From the NCBI GenBank assembly GCA_946886425.1, contig CAMPIP010000098.1, positions 1-8,599 on the forward strand: a DNA stretch of 8,599 nt, given 5' to 3'. Positions within the stretch are counted from its first letter, which is position 1. Each line of letters starts with the position of its first letter. Positions 1 through 5,089 of this stretch are shown piece by piece. The notes below the pieces were generated by a model. That model was not told the DNA's origin. It saw only the letters and a program-made list of their open reading frames with translations, and did not search any database. Both the position numbers and the translations under genes were made by a program. This stretch comes from an uncultured Actinomycetes bacterium. Its GTDB lineage: Bacteria; Actinomycetota; Thermoleophilia; Solirubrobacterales; 70-9.

Positions 1-675
1 GAGGCCGCCCGCCGCGGACTGGTCGCGGCGGTCTCGCACGACCTGCGCACGCCGATCGCCGCGCTGCGCCTGCTCGTCGAGGCGGTCGAGGACGAGATCG
101 TCGACGAGCCGACGCGACACCGTTACCTGGCGACGATGCAGACTCACATCCGCTCGTTGAGCGCGATGATCGACGACCTCTTCGAGCTCTCGCGGATCGA
201 AGCGGGGGACATCGACTGGTCGATGCGCCAGGTCGAGCTGGCGCTGCTGGTCGACGAGACCGTCGCGGCGATGCGGCCCGAGGCCGGGGTCAAGGGCATC
301 GAGCTGCGCACCCGGCTCGGCGCCGAGGGGCTCTCGGCGCGGGCCGATCCGGAGAAGATCCAGCGCGTCCTCTTCAACCTGATCCGCAACGCGATCCGCC
401 ACACGCCCGCCGACGGCAGCGTCACCGTGCGGGCCGAGGCGGGGCGCGACGGCGTCGAGGTCGAGATCGTCGACACCGGCGAGGGCATCCCGGCCGCGGA
501 GCGGGAGAGAGTCTTCGACGCCTTTTTTCGCGGCGGCGAAGACGCCTCTCGTCACTCCGACGGGGCCGGGCTCGGCCTCGCCGTCTCGCGGGCGATCGTC
601 GAGACCCACGGCGGTCGCATCTGGCTGGCTCCGGCGGAGCGGGGGACCCGCGTGCGCTTCAGCCTGCCGAGGTGA
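1..675 (+). CDS. Sensor histidine kinase, C-terminal part (5' end outside window)
   Basis: The frame is open from the first base to the TGA at 673-675, giving 224 visible residues, so the true start lies upstream. The HisKA phosphoacceptor motif SHDLRTP is at visible residues 12-18, with His13 the likely autophosphorylated residue. The second dimerisation helix ends at ELSRIEAGD (about 62-70). The HATPase_c ATP-binding domain follows: N-box FNLIRNAIRHTP (about 125-136, key Asn126 and Asn130), G1 box DTGEGIP (158-164), F box FDAFFRG (172-178) and G2 box GAGLGLAV (about 188-195). It ends soon after, as is usual for this family, so no C-terminal receiver is fused. The missing N-terminus should hold the sensor, membrane and HAMP segments. 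The kinase would pass phosphate to a response regulator, probably encoded just upstream. The signal sensed cannot be told from this part. An internal ATG at 136 would drop the catalytic His and is not the start. Confidence 0.95.
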   Translation, partial: EAARRGLVAAVSHDLRTPIAALRLLVEAVEDEIVDEPTRHRYLATMQTHIRSLSAMIDDLFELSRIEAGDIDWSMRQVELALLVDETVAAMRPEAGVKGIELRTRLGAEGLSARADPEKIQRVLFNLIRNAIRHTPADGSVTVRAEAGRDGVEVEIVDTGEGIPAAERERVFDAFFRGGEDASRHSDGAGLGLAVSRAIVETHGGRIWLAPAERGTRVRFSLPR

Positions 676-691
676 GCGAGCATCGCCTCAG
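673..691. terminator. Possible weak bidirectional hairpin between convergent genes
   Basis: Only 12 bases separate the kinase stop (675) from the stop of the repeat-protein gene (688). The sequence TGAGCGA-GCA-TCGcCTCA can fold with one bulged base and spans both stop codons. There is no T-tract on either side, so this is a candidate only. Confidence 0.2.
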
Positions 692-1437
692 CGTGGGGTG
701 ACCTTCCGGACCAGCAGGTTGTCGTTGAGGCTGACCGGGCCGCCCAGCGAGATCGCCCGCTGCACCAGCCGGCGCTGGTCCTCGTTGCCGTTGCCAACCT
801 CGACCACGGTCGCGCTCGAGTGGGAGACGGGGTAGGCGGACTCGGAGACCGGGAAGAAGACGTAGCCTCCGCCGTCGCCGGCCGGTTGCCCGCCGACGAA
901 GAGGCGCGTCGCCGCCGCCTCGGCGCCGCCACCCGCTTTGCGCGCCTGTCCGGTGGTTTGCACGAGGTAGGTGCCCGGATCGAGGATCGCGGTCCGCCAG
1001 GCCTCTCCGTCGGTGGACTTCGGGATCGGGTCGGCGGAGCTGGGGACCGCCGCGGCGATCGCCTGGGACCCGCGCGGCCACGAGATGCAGCAGCTGCCGC
1101 CGTGCGCGCGGGCGTCGAAGAGGACGCCGGCGTTGAGGAGCGCGTTCGCCTCGGCGCTCAGGTCGACGGGTTCGATCGCGCCGTCGTGCACGTCGACGCC
1201 GCGGATCGCGCCGTCGCGGAGGTCCTTGGTGTTGAGCTGGTTGTCGCGGACGTCGCGGGTCGTGATCGTGCCGTTGCGCAGGTCCCTGGTGTTGACCTGG
1301 TTGTCCTTGATGTCCCTGGTATTGATCGAGTTGTCGGGGATCGCCCGGTTCGCGGTCGCGATCCCGGCGATCGAGAGGACCGCCACTGCGGTGATCCCGA
1401 TGACGGTCGGTCGCGCTCTGAGGAGAAAGCTCCTCAT
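688..1437 (-). CDS. Exported protein with tandem decapeptide repeats
   Basis: This 249-residue protein has an arginine-containing N-terminus (Arg2, Arg7, Arg9), a hydrophobic segment at about 12-29 ending in ATA, and thus a signal peptide or membrane anchor. Residues 38-94 hold five and a half tandem 10-residue units with consensus [IVL]NTRD[ILV]RD[NG]Q. The units are 38-47, 48-57, 58-67, 68-77, 78-87 and a partial 88-94, and a degenerate unit precedes them. The remaining 150 residues contain an adjacent Cys pair (116-117, GGSCCISWP) and a beta-rich stretch without a family I can name. I chose the ATG at 1437 because AGGTGA lies 5 bases upstream. A GTG at 1446 would add three residues but has poorer spacing. 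Similar repeats occur in secreted proteins of Thermoleophilia as I recall them. A surface or cell-envelope role is inference. The gene is divergent from the ABC exporter and convergent with the kinase. Confidence 0.8.
   Translation of the reverse strand: MRSFLLRARPTVIGITAVAVLSIAGIATANRAIPDNSINTRDIKDNQVNTRDLRNGTITTRDVRDNQLNTKDLRDGAIRGVDVHDGAIEPVDLSAEANALLNAGVLFDARAHGGSCCISWPRGSQAIAAAVPSSADPIPKSTDGEAWRTAILDPGTYLVQTTGQARKAGGGAEAAATRLFVGGQPAGDGGGYVFFPVSESAYPVSHSSATVVEVGNGNEDQRRLVQRAISLGGPVSLNDNLLVRKVTPR
1156..1326 (-). repeat. 30-bp coding tandem repeats (decapeptide units)
   Basis: Five full 30-base units and one partial unit in the exported protein encode decapeptides such as VNTRDLRNGT and LNTKDLRDGA. 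Asp at position 5 and an aliphatic residue at positions 1 and 6 hold in every full unit, while codons differ between units (for example AAT/AAC, AGG/CGC). The array is therefore old and kept at protein level, not a recent DNA duplication. Units 1 and 3 end in DNQ and units 2, 4 and 5 in a Gly-containing turn, which hints at a partial 20-residue super-period. Confidence 0.85.
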
Positions 1438-1618
1438 GCATGTCACCTGCCTTTGGGCTGGAACGGGTTCAGGGCGGGTCTGCCTCCAGCCGGAGCGAGC
1501 CCGTCTTCCGTCAACCGGCGGAGGCGCCGTCAGTGGCCAATCGGTGTCAGAAGGCTGACGCCCGGCGAGCAGCGGCGGACGGGTTCGCGCCGCCGCGCCG
1601 CGGGTAGAGGCGACTCAC
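1438..1618. other. Divergent intergenic region with two hairpins
   Basis: This 181-base spacer must hold promoters for the repeat-protein gene (leftward) and the ABC operon (rightward). An 8-bp stem with an AAGG tetraloop, GGTGTCAG/CTGACGCC with one G-T wobble, lies at 1543-1562. A 7-bp all-GC stem, GCGGCGG/CCGCCGC with an 11-base loop, lies at 1572-1596, ten bases ahead of the ribosome-binding site. A TTGACG hexamer on the minus strand (1514-1509) could be a -35 box, but no good -10 follows at 16-19 bases. I could not place either promoter with confidence. Confidence 0.4.
1606..1610 (+). promoter_or_regulatory. Ribosome-binding site deciding the GTG start of the ABC ATPase
   Basis: AGAGG lies 8 bases before the GTG at 1619. 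No in-frame ATG is near the conserved N-terminus, so this site supports the GTG start. Confidence 0.6.
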
Positions 1619-2323
1619 GTGAGCGCCACCCTGGAGCTGCGGGACCTTCACAAGCGCTACGGCGACACCGTCGCGCTCGACGGCGCCTCCTTCTCGGTTG
1701 GCGAGGGGGAGATGTTCGGGTTCGTGGGGCCCAACGGGGCCGGCAAGACGACCTTGATGCGGATCGTGCTCGGGGTGCTCGCGGCCGACACCGGCGAGGT
1801 CTTGTGGCGCGGGGAGGCGATTGGGGAGGAGGAGCGGCGGCGGATCGGATACATGCCGGAGGAGCGGGGGCTGTATCCGAAGATGCGGGTGCGCGACCAC
1901 CTCGTCTACATCGCCCGGCTGCACGGCGTCTCCGCGGAGCGGGCCGGGGAGGCGGCGGAGCGGTGGATCGAGCGGCTGGGCCTGGGGCGGCGGGCCGATG
2001 AGGCTGTCGAGGCGCTTTCGCTCGGCAACCAGCAGCGGGTCCAGCTCGCCCTGGCACTGGTGCACGAACCGGATCTGCTCGTGCTGGACGAGCCGTTCTC
2101 GGGGCTCGATCCCGACGGCGTCGACGCGTTGAGCGGCGCGCTGCGCTCGGAGATCGAGGCGCGGCGGGTGCCGGTGATCTTCTCCTCGCACCAGCTCGAG
2201 CTGGTCGAACGGCTCTGCGACTCGGTGGCGATCATCCGCGAGGGGCGGATCGTCGCCAGCGGGGCCGTCGGGGACTTTGGGGGCTCGCTGGTGGACGCCT
2301 TCCGGGAGGCGACTCGGCGGTGA
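1619..2323 (+). CDS. ABC transporter ATP-binding protein, NatA-like
   Basis: This 234-residue ATPase powers the membrane partner encoded directly after it. Visible motifs are the Walker A GPNGAGKT (37-44), the region IGYMPEERGLYPKM (76-89) typical of the COG4152-type exporters and standing where the Q-loop normally lies, the signature LSLGNQQ (133-139, in place of LSGGQ as is common in this group), Walker B LLVLDEP (153-159) with catalytic Glu158, D-loop SGLDP (161-165) and the H-loop SSH late in the domain. Family members I know are often near 300 residues because of a C-terminal accessory domain (DUF4162). This protein stops soon after the core, so it is the short form. Its stop overlaps the permease start as GTGA (2320-2323), indicating translational coupling. 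The substrate is unknown; sodium, drug or lipid export are all possible for this group. Confidence 0.93.
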   Translation: MSATLELRDLHKRYGDTVALDGASFSVGEGEMFGFVGPNGAGKTTLMRIVLGVLAADTGEVLWRGEAIGEEERRRIGYMPEERGLYPKMRVRDHLVYIARLHGVSAERAGEAAERWIERLGLGRRADEAVEALSLGNQQRVQLALALVHEPDLLVLDEPFSGLDPDGVDALSGALRSEIEARRVPVIFSSHQLELVERLCDSVAIIREGRIVASGAVGDFGGSLVDAFREATRR

Positions 2324-3498
2324 GGCGGCGGGACAACGTCGCGCTGGTCGCCCGCCGCGAGGTCGACGAGGGGCTGCGGTCGCGGGCCTGGCGCGCCTCG
2401 GTGGCGATCCAGGCCCTGATCGTCGCCGCGATCGCGATCGTCTCGATCGTCTCCTCCGGCGACGACGGGCCGAGCACGCGGAAGCTTGCCGTCGCCGGCA
2501 CGGCGGCGGAGCGGGTCGAGGCGAAGGCGCGCGGCGAGCAGGGCGCCTACGGGATCGAGCTCGACGTCACCCGGGCTCGCGGCCCGGCGGCGGCGCGGCT
2601 GCTGGTCCGCGAAGAGGACGTCGACGCGGCGCTGACCGCCCGCGGGATCGTCGCCGGTGAGGATCCCGACCCGGCGCTGATCGCGCTGCTCCAGAACGCC
2701 GCCCGCGTGGTCGAGGGCGAAGCGCGGCTGCGCCGGGCCGGGCTCGGCCCGGCGGCGCGGCGGGCGGTGCTGGAGCCGCCGCCGCTGCGCACCACCGAGA
2801 TCGAAACCGGCGAGGGCGCGGGTGGCGAGGGGCTCGCCTTCCTCGGTGCCCTCCTCCTCTACATCGCGATCCTCACCTTCGGCTACTCGATCGCCTCCAG
2901 CGTCGTCAGCGAGAAGAGCTCGCGGGTGGTCGAGGTGATCCTCAGCGCGATCCGGCCGGGCGAGCTGCTTGCCGGCAAGGTCCTCGGCATCGGCATGCTC
3001 GGTCTCCTGCAGATCGGGCTGATCGCGATCGCCGGCCTCGCGATCGCTGTCCCGAGCGGCGCCATCTCCCTTCCGGACTCGACGGCCGAGACCGTCGCGC
3101 TGGTTGGCGTCTACTTCGTGATGGGCTACCTCTTCTATGGCTGTGCGTTCGCCGCCGCGGCCTCCCTCGTCTCCCGGCAGGAGGATTCGCAGAGCACCAC
3201 CTCGCCGCTGCTGATCCTCGCGATCGCCAGCTATATCGCCACCAACGCCGCCCTCGGCAGCCCCGACGGCACTCTCGCCCAAGTCGGGCCCTTCCTGCCG
3301 CCGATGGCGCCGATGGTCGTCCCCGGACTGGCCGCGCAGGGCGCCCTGGCCGGGTGGGAACTGGCCCTCTCGCTGCTGGTGATGGCGGCCTCGATCCTGC
3401 TCGTGGTCAGCGTCGCCGGACGGATCTACCGGCGCTCCGTGCTGCGCTTCGGCAGCCCGATGAAGCTGCGCGAGGCGGTCGCCCTGCTGCGCTCCTGA
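2320..3498 (+). CDS. ABC-2 type permease, NatB/YhaP-like
   Basis: This 392-residue membrane protein is the partner of the preceding ATPase. TM1 is at about 28-46. It is followed by a roughly 120-residue extracytoplasmic region (about 47-168), then a run of TM segments from about residue 171 to 380, five by eye. After the second TM comes the stretch EKSSRVVEVILSAIRPGELL (198-217) and then AGKVLG (218-223), the conserved cytoplasmic coupling segment of the COG1668 (NatB/YhaP) family. The C-terminus is short and basic (RIYRRSVLRFGSP). Length and topology match the family. The GTG start at 2320 overlaps the ATPase stop by 4 bases. The gene has no coupled partner downstream and ends 22 bases from the convergent SRPBCC gene. 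It probably exports a small molecule or ion, but nothing in the sequence fixes the substrate. Confidence 0.92.
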   Translation: MRRRDNVALVARREVDEGLRSRAWRASVAIQALIVAAIAIVSIVSSGDDGPSTRKLAVAGTAAERVEAKARGEQGAYGIELDVTRARGPAAARLLVREEDVDAALTARGIVAGEDPDPALIALLQNAARVVEGEARLRRAGLGPAARRAVLEPPPLRTTEIETGEGAGGEGLAFLGALLLYIAILTFGYSIASSVVSEKSSRVVEVILSAIRPGELLAGKVLGIGMLGLLQIGLIAIAGLAIAVPSGAISLPDSTAETVALVGVYFVMGYLFYGCAFAAAASLVSRQEDSQSTTSPLLILAIASYIATNAALGSPDGTLAQVGPFLPPMAPMVVPGLAAQGALAGWELALSLLVMAASILLVVSVAGRIYRRSVLRFGSPMKLREAVALLRS

Positions 3499-3502
3499 TA
3501 GT

Positions 3503-3526
3503 GCTTGGCGGAACCGCCTCCTAAGC
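3503..3526. terminator. Candidate hairpin between convergent operons
   Basis: GCTTGGCG-GAAC-CGCC, a 4-base bulge (TCCT) and AAGC can fold into a two-part stem in the 22-base gap between the permease stop and the SRPBCC stop, reading into the latter. There is no T-tract. It could serve transcripts from both sides, but the evidence is only the fold and the position. Confidence 0.35.
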
Positions 3527-3964
3527 GCCCACTTCCACCGCTCGTCCCAGGTTGTCGAGCGCCCCCGACCAGCCGCCTTCGTGGGAGCGGACCGAGTCCT
3601 CGTCGCGGAGGTTGCTGTGGGTGAGGCGGACGGTGGTGGTGCCGTCGTTCTCTTCGAAGTCGAGCTCGATCATGGTCTGGCGGTCCTCGTCGTCGTCCCA
3701 GATCCAGGTGAAGGCGAGGCGGGTCGGGGGGTCGATCTCGGTGTAGGTGCCGCCACCGCCGTACTCGACGCCGTCGTGGGGGTTGCGCATGACGACCCGG
3801 ACGGCGCCGCCGAGGCGGAGGTCGACCTGGGCGTCCGGCGTCTCCCAGTCGTGCTCGGCGTGGAACCAGCGTCGCATCACCTCCTCGCTGGTCCAGGCGT
3901 CGAAGACCGCCTCGGCCGGGGCCTGGAAGGTGCGTTCGATCTGCAGGGTCTCGCCGTCGGTCAC
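3521..3964 (-). CDS. SRPBCC / AHSA1-domain protein
   Basis: This 147-residue protein has the full AHSA1 (Hsp90 ATPase activator homologue-like) pattern of the START/Bet v1 superfamily: IERTFQAPAEAVFDAWTS (9-26), VMRRWFHAE (29-37), a central YTEIDPPTRLAFTW strand pair, TTTVRLTHSNL, and the C-terminal helix GGWSGALDNL (130-139). The fold makes a hydrophobic cavity that binds small lipophilic ligands in family members, and the protein should be cytosolic. It has no cysteine. The GTG start (3964) overlaps the DUF899 stop as GTGA (3964-3961), so it is the third gene of the ArsR operon and probably translationally coupled. AHSA1 genes paired with ArsR regulators are common in actinobacteria, but their ligand is usually unknown, as it is here. 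Confidence 0.92.
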   Translation of the reverse strand: MTDGETLQIERTFQAPAEAVFDAWTSEEVMRRWFHAEHDWETPDAQVDLRLGGAVRVVMRNPHDGVEYGGGGTYTEIDPPTRLAFTWIWDDDEDRQTMIELDFEENDGTTTVRLTHSNLRDEDSVRSHEGGWSGALDNLGRAVEVGA

Positions 3965-4638
3965 TTGGCCCCCACCGCCTCGTAGTTGTCGTGGTAGTTC
4001 CACCAGGAGTAAGGGGGCGTCTGCGGGTAGCCCTCCGGCGAGTCCTCCCATTCCTCCTGACGGCCGAGCGCGGTGATGTCGAGATAGGCCCAGGTGCCGC
4101 CCATCGCCTCGTCGCCGCGGGCATCGACGAAGTAGGTGCGGAAGATCTCCCCGCCGTCGCGGAGGAAGGCGTTGGTGCCGTGCCATTCGGCGACGTCGAA
4201 GTCGGCGTCGAACTCGTCGGTGATCGTGTACCAGGGGATGTCCCAACCCATCCGATCCTTGAGGCGGGCGATCTCCGCCTGTGGCGCCCGCGAGGCGAAG
4301 ACCAGGGTGGTGTCGCGCGCGTTCAGGTGGGCGAGGTGGGCGACCTGGTCGGCGACGAAGGAGCAGCCGGGGCAGCCGCGCTCCGGCCAGTTCTTCACTC
4401 CCGGCTCGAAGAAGAACCGGTAGACGATCAGCTGCCGGCGGCCGTCGAACAGGTCGGCCAGGCTTACCGGCCCGTCCGGGCCCTCGAAGCGGTACTCCCT
4501 TTCCACTCGCTGCCGCGGCATGCGGCGGCGTTCGGCGGCCAGTGCGTCGCGGGCGCGGGTCAGCTCCTTCTCCTTGACCAGCATCTCCTCGCGGGCCGCC
4601 TTCCACTCCTCGGCTGAGACGACGGGTGGCGAGTTCAT
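3961..4638 (-). CDS. DUF899 thioredoxin-like protein (predicted dithiol-disulfide oxidoreductase)
   Basis: This 225-residue protein belongs to the DUF899 (COG4312) family, which has a thioredoxin-like fold. An N-terminal charged helical region (WKAAREEMLVKEKELTRARD, 12-31) precedes the core. The core starts at about residue 47 with YRFEGPDGPVSLADLFDGRRQLIVYRFFF, as in peroxiredoxin/AhpC-like proteins. The active-site-like CPGC is at 89-92 (RGCPGCSF); these are the only two cysteines in the protein. The C-terminal SWWNYHDNY (about 212-220) is typical of the family. The ATG at 4638 is chosen because AAGGAGGA sits 6 bases upstream and the start overlaps the ArsR stop as ATGA. An in-frame ATG at 4713 would lie deep inside the ArsR gene. 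A redox or detoxifying role in the cytosol is likely; the substrate is unknown. Confidence 0.92.
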   Translation of the reverse strand: MNSPPVVSAEEWKAAREEMLVKEKELTRARDALAAERRRMPRQRVEREYRFEGPDGPVSLADLFDGRRQLIVYRFFFEPGVKNWPERGCPGCSFVADQVAHLAHLNARDTTLVFASRAPQAEIARLKDRMGWDIPWYTITDEFDADFDVAEWHGTNAFLRDGGEIFRTYFVDARGDEAMGGTWAYLDITALGRQEEWEDSPEGYPQTPPYSWWNYHDNYEAVGAK

Positions 4639-4946
4639 CTCGATTCCTCCTTCAAGTACTCGTCGACGACATCGAACAGGCGGCCCCAGAGGGCGCGCTG
4701 GCGATCCATCCACTCGGCTGCCTCGTCGAGCGCCTCCGGCTCGAGCGAGAGCCGGTGCGTTCGTCCCTCCACTACCCGGCTGACCACCCCGGTCTCTTCG
4801 AGGACCTTGAGGTGCTTGCTGATCGCCGGCTTGGAGACCCCGAAGCCGCGGGTGACTTCGCCGACGGTGGCCGGGCCGGCGGCCAGGCGTTCGACGATCC
4901 CGCGGCGGATCGGGTGGGCGAGGGCCCTGAACGGATCGTTAACCAT
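4635..4946 (-). CDS. ArsR-family winged-helix repressor
   Basis: This 103-residue protein starts with FRALAHPIRRGIVERLA (6-22), the classic first helices of ArsR-type regulators. The helix-turn-helix follows: VGEVTRGFGVSKPAISKHLKVLEETG (28-53, recognition helix about 38-49), with the wing at about 54-66. It has no cysteine and lacks the ELCVCDL metal site of SmtB/ArsR metal sensors, so it is unlikely to sense metal or thiol stress through its own Cys. Regulators of this cysteine-free subtype typically sit before SRPBCC genes. It is the first gene of a three-gene operon (stop overlaps DUF899 as ATGA). A perfect 18-base inverted repeat covers its own start codon, which predicts autorepression. 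No Shine-Dalgarno precedes the ATG, whereas a TANNNT box sits 7 bases upstream, suggesting a leaderless mRNA. Confidence 0.93.
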   Translation of the reverse strand: MVNDPFRALAHPIRRGIVERLAAGPATVGEVTRGFGVSKPAISKHLKVLEETGVVSRVVEGRTHRLSLEPEALDEAAEWMDRQRALWGRLFDVVDEYLKEESR

Positions 4947-4955
4947 GTGGTTAAC
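4938..4955. promoter_or_regulatory. Likely ArsR operator: perfect inverted repeat over the start codon
   Basis: GTTAACCATGTGGTTAAC is a perfect inverted repeat (8-base arms, 2-base centre) overlapping the arsR ATG (4946-4944 on the minus strand) and the end of the putative -10 hexamer. It is AT-rich against a GC-rich background. ArsR dimers bind such dyads, and this position would block the promoter and start site. Binding by this ArsR is inference. Confidence 0.75.
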
Positions 4956-4959
4956 AGTA
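4954..4959 (-). promoter_or_regulatory. Putative -10 box of the ArsR operon (leaderless)
   Basis: TACTGT matches TANNNT and ends 7 bases before the ATG at 4946, placing the transcript start at about the A of ATG. It overlaps the operator dyad by two bases. I see no matching -35 hexamer at 16-18 bases. Confidence 0.5.
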
Positions 4960-5037
4960 GCAGCGTGGGAGAACGGGGCGGGGGAGTGCGAGCCCCGGCC
5001 AGGCAGGTCAGTCAGTCAGCGACAGTAGGAAAGGCGC

Positions 5038-5077
5038 GGCGCACTTTCTTCCCTCACGGGGAGGAACAAGGTGCGCC
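5038..5077 (-). terminator. Long hairpin behind the serine hydrolase gene
   Basis: GGCGCAC (5038-5044) and GTGCGCC (5071-5077) form a perfect 7-bp outer stem. The stem continues inward with TTTCTTCC (5045-5052) against GGAACAAG (5063-5070), with two imperfect pairs, closing on a 10-base loop. It starts 12 bases past the hydrolase stop codon on the minus strand. The run after it (TTTCC) is a weak T-tract. It is best read as a terminator that insulates the downstream ArsR operon. Confidence 0.55.
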
Positions 5078-5089
5078 ACCGCCCGGTCG

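Noticed and set aside
1435..1446. GTG start at 1446 for the repeat protein
   Set aside because: The purine-rich AAAGG would be only 3 bases from this GTG, whereas AGGTGA is 5 bases from the ATG at 1437.
820..2001. Long plus-strand open frame (393 codons) across the repeat protein and the ABC ATPase start
   Set aside because: It is antisense to the repeat protein and out of frame with the clear ATPase. The translation is Arg/Gly/Ala-rich low complexity, as expected of GC-rich shadow frames.
1906..3282. 458-codon minus-strand open frame under the ABC genes
   Set aside because: Shadow of the well-supported ATPase and permease; its translation is Arg/Asp/Gly-rich with no family pattern.
3991..4617. 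208-codon plus-strand open frame opposite DUF899
   Set aside because: Antisense shadow; DUF899 carries conserved motifs and a strong ribosome-binding site, while this frame has none.
4636..4713. Longer DUF899 start at 4713
   Set aside because: The added 25 residues lie inside the arsR coding region, and the ATG at 4638 has an excellent ribosome-binding site and an ATGA overlap.
5007..5018. Three tandem GTCA units
   Set aside because: Twelve bases only, no longer array and no link to a gene; within chance.
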